The notes below the pieces were generated by a model. It saw only the letters and a list, made by a program, of their open reading frames with translations. It was not told the DNA's origin and did no database searches. From contig JACBWW010000012.1 of the NCBI GenBank assembly GCA_020086605.1, positions 11,741,925 through 11,805,924 on the forward strand: DNA of 64,000 nt, written 5' to 3'. The position numbers and the translations under genes were made by a program. This DNA is from Lanius collurio (lineage: Eukaryota; Chordata; Aves; Passeriformes; Laniidae). The number at the start of each line of letters is the position of its first letter. The first letter of the stretch is position 1. Shown in pieces: positions 48,371-62,308 of the stretch.

Positions 48371-50229
48371 CTTCCTGTGGAAAACTGAGTTTCTATTTAA
48401 AAGAGCATTTTCACAGCAGGAATTTATTCTTTCATGAAAGGAACATGCTTTTCATATGCCCTTCCAATTTTAAGATATTGCCTAAAAATTCAATATTTCG
48501 ATTCCTCTATTGTTTAGTGCAAAATTAACAGTTTTGGCAGGAATTTCCTCTACCATTACTGTTTTATGCAAAGTGCATGTCAGGGCCTGTAAGACACCTG
48601 TAAGCTGTGATTAACTTGAGTAGTGTCAGCTGGGACCCCCATCCCTGCAACTCCTCCCCATGCCCTGGGCCTCCCTTTAAGCTCAGACCCAGAGAGACCT
48701 GGCCTGAGTTCTGTCAGAAAGACATTTGTGTCTGTTCCTGTATGCTGCTATCCTGGTTTATGGATTTTTTTTTTCTTACTGGATGATTTCCAAAACCACA
48801 CTGTCTTCAACCATTTGTCCATGCCTCCTAGATGGACTCTGGATCTATACTGGAGTCCTGACTGGATTTTTGGTGTCATTCATCAGTGTACCTTGTTTGG
48901 AGGTGTCAGGGGGAACTGGTTGTCATCCTGACACTGTTCATATCCTGTGGGAGAATGTCCTGGTGGGGAGATCCCCCTTGTGTTGGGATTCTCCTTGGCT
49001 CCCAGCTCATCCCTGCTTGTGCAGGAGCCCTAATCCTGCTGGTACCTGCTGTTGCAGTGGTGAAGTGTAGCTTGTTATTTGGATGCCAGTGAAAGACAAC
49101 CATTGATTTGTGCACAAAATATTTCTCTATGTGAGTTGTGTGTTTGGGGTCACTGTTCCTGACAGTGCCAGATTTTAGCTGAGCCTGTGAACAGTGCAGA
49201 ATGAAGAAGACATTTTTAAATGTTGGCCTGCAAGTACTGTATAGTAGAGCCCCTGGTAAGCATTCTTAGACGCCTTATTTCCTTGTGTTATTATGCTTTC
49301 TGTGGCCTTTCCAGTGCTTTGAAGCTCTCTTTGATCAATATATCTTTGGATCTTCCTCACATTTGTTTTCTCCGTGTGGGTTCATATGCTGACGTTCTTG
49401 ATGGTGATTAAATTTAACATCCTCTTTGATGATACCAAGAGGCAGTTGTAGGAACAGACAGAACTATTGGAATTCTACATACTGCATTCCTAGCAAGATT
49501 GACTACCAAGGGTAAAAGTGTGATGAGAATAAAAATGGTAATGTCATTAGGCTTTTGCAATAGACAGCAAAAAGCCAGGATAAAAAGGAGATGAACAAAG
49601 GAATTAAACCTAAGCTGATTGCTGACTAAATTAAAGGTTAAGGATTGATACTGTGGGATCACTCTACTAAATAGTAATTTACTTTCTTGTACTTATTTTT
49701 ATTGGACCAGCAGGTCAATGGCCTTTTCTGACAGCATCCGGGCAAACAGCAACTCTATGCAGTCTGTTCTTTAAATTAAAAGATATGCCTGTTTTAGCAA
49801 TTTCCTCTGGCAGGAAAGCAAGCATATATTCTTGCTTCATTCTTTTTATTGAAAGGGCACTATCAAGCTTCGAATCCCCATTTACATTTTTAGCCTGGTT
49901 TCCTAAGGAAATGAAGCTTATATAATAACACTGACTTTCTCTTCAACTGTCAAGTCCTACATAGTAACTCTTAAACTGTTTGGCCAAGTGCAACTGAACT
50001 TAAAAGTGGATGGAAAAATATCAGCTAGAACAATGTTCTTAAAATCTTTATCAAAAGCAGAATCTGAGGAGAATAGAGAGATTCAATTAGTGCTCACACT
50101 GAGGGAAAGTGCCAGCCTTGGCTGCTATGCTGTTGTTTGGCATGTATGTGCTGGCCAACCAGCCCTGTCGCTGGGCCCATTAGTACACATCTAGGCTTTC
50201 TCTTGTCTTCTGCGATGTGTCCCCTCCAG

Positions 50230-50283
50230 CACCGTGGATTAAACTGGAGCCGTTTAGAGAAGGAGCTGGGGACAATGACCAAG
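50230..50283 (+). other. Candidate 54-bp exon, phase 1-1 possible
   Basis: A pyrimidine-rich stretch from about 50,195 ends in CCCCTCCAG (50,221-50,229), a good acceptor. GACCAAG|GTAAGA at 50,283/50,284 is a near-consensus donor. Two frames are open over the 54 bases. Phase 0 gives HRGLNWSRLEKELGTMTK. Phase 1-1 gives PWIKLEPFREGAGDNDQ, with one base borrowed at each side. The phase 1-1 reading matches that of the segment at 34,022-34,120, so both could belong to one + strand gene with a 16-kb intron. The length is too short for coding statistics, and no family is recognised. Confidence 0.25.
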
Positions 50284-51330
50284 GTAAGAAATCTGAAGGA
50301 AACAGCTCATGAGTAGTTCTGCTGCTTGTGAAAATATTTGTTGCTTTAGGGTACACAGTCAAGTTAAGGTGAGTGTAAACTCATCAGTGTGCGTTTTGTC
50401 TGTCTAGTCTGACATACATGTTCTACTCACCGATCACTTGAAAATCAAAGTGCTAATAAATAATAAATTGAAATGTCCTAGTGAATAAATTTCAGGCCTG
50501 ATTTTTGGTACCAAAATTGTTGAAAAACTAAAAATTCATATCAGGAGATTTGAGGATATGCTTTAAGTTCTATGAACCAGTGCATTTGGGAATCGACTTT
50601 TTCAACCTGATTAAGATTATTGCTGTAATAATTTAAATTATGAATGTTGATAAATTCAGACTATAGGACAAGGATTAATGTTTTTGGTATTATATCCTGA
50701 CCTTCCACATGACCTAGAAAACTTTCTTGAGGTAGTTCTTGCTTGGAAGTTTTTTAGAGGGGAAAAATAGCCACTATTCGTTTAAACATCACAATGATAT
50801 ACCACCCCATTTGCTGTAAAGTAAAAGAAGTGATGACAAATTATCTTCACCTTTTTTTTAGAAAAAAACCTGTTGTTTTGACTTCAAGTTAATGAACCTT
50901 GCTGGTCACTAGATTGTGTTGTACTTTGATCAATAATAATTAACAGCCCTTTGAATTCCTTGCAGACATACCGCTCTGGTCGGATGATACCATGTTGTAC
51001 CTTTGTACTCGATATACTCCTTAGGAAAAGATCTGGTGGTCATTTTCTTGCACTTACCATTTGCCACCATCACCTCAATTTCTTAACATAATCCTTGAGG
51101 TGGGAATACAGAAGCGGACAAGCCATTCTTATAGACATCCAACTCAACTGCACTTGAAAGATATGTGTTTCATTGTCTGATTTTCCCTCTGCTTTGTTCA
51201 GTTGCTGCTTTTCTTGAGAATCTCTCAGAAATTGGCTCTTGGCTCTTTCCTAGATATCAGACTCTATTCTGACTATTTGTGTCCTCACCACCCATTGGTG
51301 GAGTCTGTTCAGTATCAGTAGTTTAAGCTA

Positions 51331-51792
51331 TTGGAGAGTGTCCGAAGGAGGGCCATGAGGGTGGTGGAGGGACTCAAAGGGAATCTTAATGAAGAACAGC
51401 CAAGGTCCCTTGGTCTCTTCAGCTTGGAGCAGAGGAGACTGAGGGGAGACCTCGCTGTGGTCTGCAACCTTTTTGTGAGGGGAAGTGAAGGGACAGGTAC
51501 AATCTCTTCACTCTTGTGACCAGTGATGGGACCCAAAGAAATGGTATGGAACTGAGCTGGGGGAATTAGATTAGATATTAGGAAGAGGTTTTTCACCCAG
51601 AGGGTGGTAGGGCACTGGAACAGTCTCCCCAGGGAAGTGGTTACAGCACCAGTCTATATGAGTTCAAGAAATATATGGACCATGTGCTCAGGCACATGGT
51701 GTGATTCTTAGGGTCATCTTGTTCAGGGCCAGGAGCTGGACTCAACGATCTGATGAGTCCCCTCCAGCTCATCTTATTATATGGCTCCATAA
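51331..51792 (+). mobile_element. CR1 LINE 3' end
   Basis: Starts in the C-terminal coding part of CR1 and runs through to the 3' UTR, + orientation. It has GAGGGCCATGAGGGTGGTGG, the LGLFSLEQRRLRGDLAVVCN-type coding block at about 51,407-51,466, and GGGCACTGGAACAGTCTCCC. It parallels positions 10,120-10,582 of the longest copy. The 3' terminus is decayed: the usual ATTCTATGAT tail is replaced by TTATTATATGGCTCCATAAT. The surviving frame 51,331-51,519 is a remnant of the retroelement protein, not a host gene. Confidence 0.92.
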
Positions 51793-54700
51793 TTTGATGC
51801 CATTTTTATAAATTTGTCATCATCTACAGTACCAATTTTCTTTGTTTTTCACTAGCTTATCAACAGGCATATAAAAAAATTCAGGGCCTCACGGAAGAAT
51901 GCTTGATGGTCTATGATTTGCAATTACATTTTCAAGACTGGTTATCTAGTGTTCAGTGTATCTAACACTACCATGCTAACTGTGGTGTTCTAGTTCCTGA
52001 TTACATGGTCTTGATCTATCAAATCAACAGCTTTGAAGGAGCATTTCACTAATACTGCTGCCTTTATCAGTCAACCTTAATCTTATCAGTGATTTAAAAT
52101 TAGATTGATGACATCTACTGCTTAGACTAATATTCCTTAGCTGTGTTTTTCCCCACTGTTGCCTTAATAACTGAGACCTGCAATAACTTCTGTGGCACTT
52201 CTCATGTGGTGCATAAAAATCTGAAAAGTTCTGCTGTAAGATAAGAGTTTCTACTTTTACTTGGGTTTCTGCTATAAAACTGTGTATTAACACACTTTTT
52301 CTTCACTATGGAAGTGTTAAAACACCTACTGTAAAATTGCCAGAAACAAAAAATTAGAAAGTAGTGTTTTATTTCATTACACCACAATAAAAAATGTCTC
52401 TTTGTTTTGCTTCCCCAGATGTCTGTTTTCAAGTTCCAGTGTTTTGGATTTGTAGTTTAAATTTGTTCTCAGTATTCTTTGGGACTGTGACTTAAACCTT
52501 TTTTATAGAACACTTTCTTGATACCAAAATCCTATTCCTCTGTGGACCTGTGACCTCATTTTATTTGCCTACCAAAACAATATGGCCAATAGCCATAGCT
52601 GTATGCTTACTGAGGTGGAGCTGTTACCAGCTCTCAAAACTCTTTGGTCTGTATTTATTAATTCAAATTTTTTTGGGAGGATATGCTTTGAAGGATTCTG
52701 GGTCTTACATGGAGCTTCAAACTGTCACCAACTACCAGCACACAGGCACAACCTTGAGTTTGCCATGCTATGTCTAGCAGGTATCCCCTCTGTGCCCTTG
52801 TAATCAAATAATAATATTAAACAAGGTACCAAAACCAATAAATTTGATATCTAGCATTCTCCATGCTTCCCTTTATTCACTGTTGAAACTGAGCTACAAC
52901 TGGTACAGTATATCCATGTGCAATGGGAAGCTAATACAATTCCCTTTAGACCTTCTCTGGTGTGTGTATGATACCTGCAGTAAACAAGAAATAGAGTGAG
53001 GTATTTTGATGCATTCCCAATCCACTCAACCTGGTGGAGTCTATTAAACCTTTAGCAGTGAAGAGCTAGTGGCCAGCAGCATGTGACAAGTGTGTATCAT
53101 GTTTGTATTAGGCCAAATTTTTACTCCTGAGAGAGAGCAGAGCAGCTTTCCACTCTGTTCCTATATTCATAGTCATACTTGTTGGGGAAAGTACTGACAC
53201 AATGGAAAAGCAATTTAATCTATTTCTGCCACCCAGACACTATTTCGTATTAATTCTAGTCCTTTAAAGGAGGGATTTAGATAAGGATCAGATACCACAG
53301 AGTTGGAATAGGCCTATTTTGTATGTGGCTGGCTAAGGAACCAACAAATAAAGAGATGGTAAATCTCCTGGTGCAAATCGCTGAATTAATTTCAGCAATA
53401 TAATTGGGCTGGGAAAAGAAAAAATCATGAATTCTAGTGTGACAGTTATTCTGGCCCTTTAGGAACTAAGGCAGGAATTATGCTTTTGCTCAGAGGCAGA
53501 GTTTCACAAACAAAGTGATACTTAACTGCTTCTCTTGCCCTTCATAACCTCTCAGCACTCATTCCCCCCTGCCTGATTTAAATTGGTCCTGTTAAATTCA
53601 AACCTCATAAATTTTAAACCAATTTTTGGGGAAAAAAAAGTTGTCTGAAATATGTGATACTCACCATAGCAGAGGATGTAGACACACTATGATATTTAGC
53701 TGAAGGGTATCAAAGGACACGGTCTCTTTTTACACATATTTCCTGAAAAGATGAGATACCAAATCTCTGACAAGAACTGAAAGAGCAAAGCTGAGATTAA
53801 AAATTAAATGCAACAGCCTGCTTCTAAAAGGCAGCAAAAGAGTGCAGATATTAATAGGCATAACTTAAAAGACTGTGGCTCATTAAAGTGGTTATTATGC
53901 ATATTTTCTTACTTTGACAGTTTGATTGTTGTCTTTTCAATGAATTTATTTATCATTTTAAATACCATCAAGATGTTAATGGTAAATCAAATGCTATTCA
54001 TATTTAGTCTGGTCAGAACAATAGAGGCTACTAGACCTAGCACACACGCTGAAGCAGTATTGGTTATATGCTGCTTTTTTGTGTTCGTAATATGAATAGC
54101 CAAATCCTGCTAGCTATGAAGATCTGCAGAGTGTTTTAGTTCTCAACAACGGGGAGCAAGAAATATTGTCCTCTTTGGTGGGGTCTGGCTGAGATGGAGT
54201 CCATTTTCCCGTGGCAACCCTAACAGTGCTGTGCTTTCTGCTGGTAGCTAGAAAGGTGTTGATAACACACCAGCGTTTTGGGTACTGCTGAGCAGCGTTG
54301 GCACAGCATCTCTGGTGGCTCCCCAACATTCCCCCCCCTCCTCCCAAGGTGGTTGCCCTGGAGCAATCACTGCATGTGCTGAAGTGCAGCTTTCTGGAAA
54401 GTGGCCAGACATCCCTTGCTCATGGGAAGAGGCGAACAAACCTTTTCTCAGCTGTTTGCTTGTGTTCATGCAAACTTCTGGTTTTGCTTTAGTAAACTGC
54501 CTTATCTCAACCTATGAGTCATTTTCCATCTTTTCTCTCACGTCCAGCTGGGAAGGGGGAGGGATAGAGAAGCTTGATGTGCACCTGGCGTTCAGACAAG
54601 GTCAACCCGTTACACCTCTTAATTTTAGTGCTCTGACAGTATTTTTTCAAGTCTAGTTAAAGCAATTATTTCATAAACTGCTAACATGCTGAATGCACTA

Positions 54701-57700
54701 AAAATCTTCTAACATAAATAGTGATTCATCTTCCAGCAAAGCAGAATTCAAAAATTATCTGTAATTCTGTTGTGGGAATAGCTGCAATTTTTTGACACAT
54801 GATGGGAAAAGCAGGGTAATGCTGGTGTTTCACTCTCCTGATTTTCCTTAAAACACATTACTCATCTGAACACCTTTCTGTACTAAAGTTGGGAATTATA
54901 TACTTTCCCAGTGCATGAAATCTGAGAATGCTTTACCTGAGAGAAACACTGGGAATTAACCAACCCTTTAAAACAGCAAAAACTGGAATGTGCTCCAAAG
55001 TACACTGATGAACATTGTACCATATGGGATGTGGTGGTGGTGTGTGGCTGAATTTTTTTCTACAGTCCCACTGGACAGTAAATAGTGTCTCAATAGGGAG
55101 AAAAATATTTCCCTGAAGTTTGCTGCATCAAGATTTATTTTTGTCCGCTTAAATGCTTGGAGATTTAAGTTGCCTTTTATTTCTGAAAGAAGTGTAAGTG
55201 CTATTTGTTCCAAAAGGTTTCAGCAGGCTAGATTTTAAATGAAGAGCAATTACTTGTGACAGCTGAGCTGTTCCTGCTGAGTTATCTACTTCCTGTCCTG
55301 TCTCTTATTCCATGGTGGTTACAAATTTAACTAGAGGAATTTGCTATACTGAACAATGAACTTATGCAGAGAAGGGACCAAACCAATATTTAGGTGATTG
55401 ATTGACTTACGTGGGCTGAATTTTCAAATATATTTACTATTTACTATATTTTCTTATATATTTACTCTCATTTTACCTGTTCAGTGTTTGAAATGTAAAC
55501 CCCCTTCCCCAGCCTGTACTATACACACCCATGTGCATAAACATCCATGTGGTTCTTTCAGTGCACAGGTGCTCAGTGAACAAACTCGTGGGTACACAGC
55601 TCCTTGTATGTTGACACACAGCTGAAGACTGTATTTAGGAGACTAAAGGTTGGTTCTGATGAAGTGTGTTTAAACATTTGCAAAATTAAATTCTTTGTGT
55701 GTGTGAATTTTGGCATGCTTAGTTCAAAAAAGGTACGAGACTGACTTTCATTATTAAAAATATTAGGAACTTTGTTTTAAAAGGTGTTTTAAGTTGTAGT
55801 GAGTTACAGAATGGAACACAGTCATTCTTGTATTTATTTTACACTGAGTGTGATAAATACAGCCACATTTTCTGGCCCTCTGCTTTGCAATTAGACTTGC
55901 TGACTTTATTGAGACTTTTAAGTTTTCCCTGACTAGCTGTTTAAAGTAGAAAGTCAGTCTTTTGAATACCTGGAAAATTAGAGGAGTCTAAAATTCAGTA
56001 CTGCAGTCAGAAGGAAGGAATGAATTACTTTCAGCAAGGTCAGAAGATTTGTATGTGTCCTGTTTTTCATCTCTACAGATAAGATTTATTGTGGTTAAAA
56101 GTGGTGGCATCTACAGTTTCTGTCAGTTAGTTGACTCCTTAAGGAAATGGATGTGGTTGGAATCTTTTTGCTATTTCGTGCTGTGTGGGTTCATTATCAT
56201 TCACAGTCTCATGAGGGCTGGGCTGGCAGTCATAACATTTTGGGAGCATTGAACATCTGCGTGTACTCAGCTGTTTGTTATCAGGGTACTCTTGAACAGG
56301 CAAAGCCAATATCAGAAGACAACAAATAGACAATGTTTTTACTGTTTTAGTTCTTTGTTTTCCCATTTGTGTCATGTTAAGTTTCTTTGTTTACATCTGT
56401 TCTTTATATTTTAGCATAAGTTGACTTGAGAGCTCTTCCAGAGAAACTGTATAAATGTTACCTTGTAAAGGATGGCAGTAGGCTGGCCTAAAGAAATCTG
56501 GCTAAGGAAGTCAGGGATGGAAGAATTGCTGCTTATAGTAACTTTCTGTTGCAGGCTACTAGAGGACAATGCTGCCCATGGATAAAATAAGGCAAAACAT
56601 AGAACTCTGTCTAGAGTAGTTTTCATAAGCAAATTTCAGTGTTTCTCCAATACTTCTACATTTTGATCACTGGATTTTTATCAAGTTCCTAATTTTTTTT
56701 GTTTGTTGTTTTAATGTAAACAATGTTTTAGAGCTTGGTAGCATCCAAGAACTTTTTGTAAACAAATCATATTGGTGGTTTCATTTGCCTAGTAATGCAG
56801 GGAATTTTACACCATGAAACAGGGAATTGTTTGGCCAGAATGAAAATTTAACATTTGTATTTATGACCACTTAATTAGCCTTCAGATTATTCCAAAGGAA
56901 TAATTTCTGTGTGAAATAAATACCAGAAATACCTTAAAATTAGCAAACAGATATCATGTAGAAGTTTGCTACTGTTGAATCACTGGCATCATCAATATTT
57001 TTAAATTTTGTTTAAGTTTAAGATATTCAAGATGATGAATCCAGTAAAGTTTTACCACCCTGTCAGACACACCTCTTTCACTTCTTTTGAAAATCCCTTG
57101 ATGTCTGAAGGGTTCCACATCAGGTGAATACTCAAGGTTTTTCTTTGTGACCGTAGACATTATTGATGCACTTGGGAGATTGTTCTACGATAGTGACTTG
57201 GTTTTCCTTGGTTTTGAGTTCATTGGGAAATAGACTGTCTCTGTCAAATGAAGGAATTACATTTCACAAGTGTACATTAAGGCTAATCCTACTGCTATTT
57301 CCCTGTGTGAAGTGAGTTTCATTAGTAATAAGTAGTGAAAAATATCAATTAACCAAAAGTGTTGCCTTTTAGAAAGGAGAAACTTTCAGCTCCTGAGGTT
57401 GTATGTCATTGTCAGATTTCATTCATAAGACTTGACACTTTGGAATTAATCTACTCCTTCATGTGGGAATTCTCACAAGTGTGATTAAAGTTCCGTCTTT
57501 TAATGTCTATTATAATCTGATCTTATATCATTCACATTACTATTTCCAATACTGAGACTGTAATGTTATACAGTATATGTTCCCTGGAGTTCAAGTACAA
57601 TGGAAGATCTGCACAGAAGTTAAGTATGAGGGGGATATAAATAAACCAGATCAAAGTGCAAAATCTTGGCTTTAGAGAAAGTTCACAGAATGTAAAAGTG

Positions 57701-60700
57701 CTCAGAGGACAGTAGGAATGAATAAACCACCAGTGCCACTAAGAAGTGAGCCATGTGCTTATGTTGGAGCTGACTCAAGCATAGCCTCCAGCGAGCACTG
57801 AATGCATAATGATAATCCAAACTTTCAGCATCATTCAAATATCATGGAAGACTTAGCTATTTTTATGTATGCAATGCCTAAGCAACACAATACTACCACT
57901 AAAAAAAAAAAAAAAGTAAAAAAGTTGAAAAATGCAAAATTTAAATTCCCACACTAGTAATCAAGACATTATGTCTGTGGACTATATTTTCCGTCTCTCT
58001 TATTTGAATTTGTTTTTCTACTCTTTTTAAGAATGATTTAATTTATTTCTATGAGACAAATTATCTGCCATAAATCATACAAGCCAATCAAAAGAAAAAA
58101 ATATAATAGCATTCTTAGCCATGTTACCTCTTCCTTTTCCAGGCGTTTTCCTCTAAGAAGTGGAATCTTACTGCCTGGACTTTAACATTTTTTATGAATT
58201 CAAGCAGAGGAGCCTGGCAATTGTTAAAGACAGAAAAAAAGATAAATGCAATATTTTAAAGCAATTTTCTTGTTTAGGAAATACAGAAAAGACTTTGGAA
58301 ATTCTATAAAATCCCTCACTTTTGAGGATATAGGCTAGCCTCTGCATCAAAAGAAACTTGCCCTTATGTTCCAGGTATTTGTGACTGCTATTTTTCAGTG
58401 GTATGTTTTTCCTTTTCACTGAAGAAGAAAATGCCAACCAGTGCCAGAAGTTAAATACCATGTGGGTTACTCTCTGCTCATGATGATTTCTACATACACA
58501 AACCAATAACTTTGAGAGGAGGAGCTGGATCTTGCATAGAGGTTATCCACAAACCCTGTGATATTTCTTGTACAGTAGAAGAGAATCAGCAATAAAAGTT
58601 TCTTTAGATACTTAAGTGCTGTTTCCCTTTCTCTTTCCTGCTCCCTAAGGTATTGTATGTGCTGGGTAGGTCCTGCAAAGTAGAAATGGGAAGCTCTGCC
58701 AGTAAATAATTGACATGTGAAGTCACATAATTTCATATGCATCAGGCATGGAAACATAAGTAAGACAATGTTAACAAATTTCTGTCTTATAAAGTTACAG
58801 CTGTCTTTGTAGAGGATCACTGCTGTATGGAATATTGTGATATTTATTATATTTAACATATGTAAGTACAATTATTAGGACAAAAAGCCAGTTAATATAA
58901 AAGAGAAGTGAGTTTCCTTGTCTTTTATTGTTGATTCTTTTCTTGCTTACGAACAGTTTTTTTCATTTGGGAATGTCTGACAGAATAAAGCTCCTGGAGC
59001 TGGGTTCCAGTTAATGGAGAAAGGAATCCTTTGAACTCTGCAGAATACACCAGGTCTAACCTTTTATTTCCTAGTATGAGTGGTGGCCACAGGCAAGTTG
59101 CCCCTTTGTTGCCCAGTCAATGTTGCAACAGAAAGGGCCAGAAAGAAGGCACAGACAGAATCCCTCTGCAGCAATCCTGAGCCCTGAAAGTAAGTGAAAA
59201 AGCCCAGAGAGTGAGAGACATATAATATTTGCTCCAGCAATCTCTGGTGCACTGTATATTTATAAGTACTATCTGCCAGCCTAAAGCTTTGAAGTGCCAG
59301 ACAGCAAAATAGCCATGCTCAGCTTGCAAACCTCCAGACAGATCAAAAAATAATTCCTCTTCAGCACCAAACAGGGATGACAGAATCTGTCGCTAAAGAC
59401 TAAAGCTGAGATGGTTTCAAATGCCAGATTTCTTTTTACCTAACTACATTCTTATTGCTGTCTTGTGTCATTCTATGAGCACTGGACAGAAATAGTTACA
59501 CAATTGGCCCATCAAAAAGATGAAAATATTTCCCTTTGTTTGCCATTATGTAAAGCAAATATTAGTAGAGTTAATGGAATCAAACTCATTTAAAGACTCT
59601 GGCTCATGTGTGATAGGTGTTACTGCTCTCCTGACACAGTAATATTTTTGACAAATATTGCTGAAGAAGTGGGCTAGCTTTTATCCTGCTGGTAAGAATG
59701 CTGTCTCTGAGCATTCTGAGTTTTGTTTTTAAATGCTGATATCTTTATAAACACTAACCTCCATTCTTTTGCACTTCTGTCACCCACCTGCGAGAACTCG
59801 GTCACAGATGCCACCTCTTGCTGCAGTACTTTTTTTCTGAGGCTCAGCTTTCATTTTTCTGTGGACCCTAATCCTAAGAGTTTCTTATAAAAATGAATAA
59901 TGCTCAAACCAGCATTGTCATCTGTGCAAACTCCCTAATGCTTCCACACAAGTTTATTGAACAGGCGATTCACCCACTTAAAATCAAGAACCAAGGTAAG
60001 CAAGGATATTACATTTTCAAGAAACCAATGGCTTAAACCAGGGCTTAACCCAATGGCACTGTGGAAGGGATGAGCTGTTCCATTCATCAGCAAGGATAAA
60101 GTTGGTTCTGAAATTTAATAATATTAATTTCTATGCCACTATTGATGTTTTAAGAGCTGCTGTAATATGTGCATTTCCACAGATCTAAATGGTTTCTTAT
60201 ACTCGTAAAAACTGCAGTTCTCAATCTCATTTTCAAAATTGCCTTTCTTGCCCCCTCTGATAAATTCCACAGTTTGGCATAAAATTTCACAGTACTACAG
60301 AAACATTAAAAGTATAGTAGCAGTATAAAATAATTGACATAAATATCAAATTAAATAATAGAATAGATGCTGTAGTTATTGCATTATTCATTTTTATTTT
60401 ATTCAATAAAACTTTTACTTCAAAATTAACTGAAGGTGCCTTTGAATTTTAAGAATTGAAAAGCCTAAAGTGAGAATTTAGTTCAAACTTGCTATTAAGA
60501 AACCCAGGGCCTCAGCCCTGAAGGACTTATGAAGTAACATTTTCTACAAGGTTTTGATTTTCATTGTTGACATTTTCTGTATTGATGTTTCTGAATGAAC
60601 AAGTGTCAAAACATTTGATCTGGCCCTAGTATGAGTAGCATAAGGGTGAGCATCACAAACTACCTTACTCTGAACCTTCTGAGGGTTTAAGTGTGATAAA

Positions 60701-62180
60701 ACACATCCTGAAATACTCACTTGAATATCCTACTTGATGAAGGAAGTTTAGGAAACACTTAATGTCCTATGACTCTCTGGTAAGTAGGTAATTTTTTTTT
60801 CCAGCTGGCTCTATTTTAACTAGGACTTAAGATCTGGAGAGACAGCTAAGAAGACAACTTTGTGTCCAACAGAGTGTCAAAACACTTGGTGGTTGTGATT
60901 TGTCAGCAGCTGCCCTTGTCTGTGGTGTGCTTCCCTGGGGAACAAGCCCCAGGTCCTCTCAGGTCTGGCCAAGCCCAGGAGGAAGCTCTGCTTCATATGT
61001 GAGGAGAGGAACGCTCACCACACCTACTGCAGGCTGTTCTTATGGACTGTATTGGAAGGGCTGCTGTCTGGGCTGCTCCCTTCTGCCTTCTGCATGAACA
61101 ATCCTTCTGCCCACTGGTTTTGGGATACAGAGAAATATGGAAAAATACTCCCTTGAGAAAAGGAGGTTGGTGTTTCCCTTTTCCAGGGAGTGGGGGGAGG
61201 AGATCATGGTCGTCCAGAGCTGCTGGTGGACAGTGGCTGCATAAGAGGGGAAAATGCTTTCCTGTCTACGTGTGAGAAGGGAGAAGTGTTGCTAGAGAAA
61301 GCTTTTTTCCTGTGTGTAGTGAGAGTTCCCCAATTTGCCTCCCAGGAGCTGTTATGTATATGTGTGTTCCCTGAGCAGAACTGAGAAACAGAAGGAGGAA
61401 ATGGCCTTTTCTGGGTAGTTAAGTTTTGGCCATTTGGTGCAATTTCTGTTATGGGTTTCAGCACTCTGGGAGAATTCCTATATGAGCTGATAGGGCTTTG
61501 CTAAAGCTGCTGAGGATGGGAGAGGCTGGGCAAACTTACTGGAGGAGTACACTTTGACAGAGCTAGGGAATGCCCAGGCAACACTTGGCTTGTTTATACA
61601 GTCCTGTCTTGTTCACTGACATAAAACCATTTCACAAATGAATAAGAGGGAACTGATATGACAGAGAGACATTTGTGTAATGTATATTGGCAACCCCATA
61701 TTGGCATATGGGGCACTAAATCCAGGGAATGCTGCCAAAATTATTCTGAAGATGTGTTTTACTCACCTTGCAGAGGGGAAGTGCTAAAGTGTTTGTTTTT
61801 TGTTTTGTTTTATGTGAATTTTAGATAGATAATTAAAAAACATCCATCTTAAAATCTGAGACATCCATCTTAGAATTCCACTATCAGGAAAAAGAATACA
61901 TATAGATGAATATATAAAAACCCCCACATTTTCATGGTGGAAAGATATATGGGGATGAAGTGATTGATTTGTCTTTTTCCCCCACATTCTCCTGTCTTCA
62001 GTGTTTTGCGTACTTGTATCAAATTCAGTCCCAAAAACTCAAAGCCAATCTTACTGTTTTATGTAAAGACATGGTAAAAAGAGAATTCCAAGTTTTTCAA
62101 TGACTTGACAGGGGCTGGAGGTCATATATTCTTTTCTTCATACTTGAAATTAAAAGACCATGAGGTAACTGAAGAAACTG
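51793..62180. other. AT-rich sequence without a recognised gene
   Basis: Ten kilobases without a recognisable gene. It holds an A(15) run at about 57,900-57,915, a 21-bp tandem duplication (ACATCCATCTTA units) at about 61,839-61,878, and a relatively GC-rich patch at about 60,900-61,280 with overlapping frames. A frame starting ATG at 59,893 runs open to a strong donor-like CCAAG|GTAAGC at 59,995, but has no upstream support. The minus frames at 58,192-58,506 and 58,467-58,871 (104 and 134 codons) show no domain. A good acceptor-like TTTTGCTTCCCCAG at 52,405-52,418 is followed by only 13 open codons. Confidence 0.45.
61839..61878. repeat. 21-bp tandem duplication
   Basis: ACATCCATCTTAAAATCTGAG is followed by ACATCCATCTTAGAATTCC. 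Local duplication of two units. Confidence 0.8.
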
Positions 62181-62308
62181 TTGGTTTATGGGGTTTGGGG
62201 GTTTTTTTTGTTGGTTTGTTTTGTTTTGGTTTGGTTTTTGTTTTGTTTTTGTTGTTTTGTTTTGATTTTTGGGTTTTGTTTGTTTGTTTGTTTGTTTGGT
62301 GTTTTTTT
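62181..62308. repeat. GTTT/TTTTG-rich low-complexity tract
   Basis: About 130 bases of T and G in TTTTG, GGTTT and finally perfect GTTT units (about six, 62,277-62,299). It parallels the tract at 1999-2153. Reading frames through it (F/V/L-rich on +, K/N/Q/T-rich on -) are artefacts. Confidence 0.92.

Larger units (their letters stand above)
46937..51330. other. Sequence without a recognised complete gene
   Basis: Contains a T(21) run at 47,200-47,220, three imperfect TTTCCATTA-containing units at about 48,323-48,370, a relatively GC-rich patch at about 48,620-49,090 with several overlapping frames and no recognisable product, and the 54-bp exon-like segment at 50,230-50,283. The rest is AT-rich. 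Around 47,520-47,600 there is a small local excess of CpG (for example GCAACGAGCAACGTC and ATCGCGAG), too small to be a CpG island. Confidence 0.45.

Noticed and set aside
58467..58871. 134-codon minus-strand frame
   Set aside because: No domain signature, low-complexity serine and leucine runs, overlapped by another frame, and no exon signals.
59893..59995. ATG-initiated frame running to a strong donor, as a first coding exon
   Set aside because: No promoter, CpG island or upstream support. Strong donor-like 8-mers are expected several times per strand in 64 kb.
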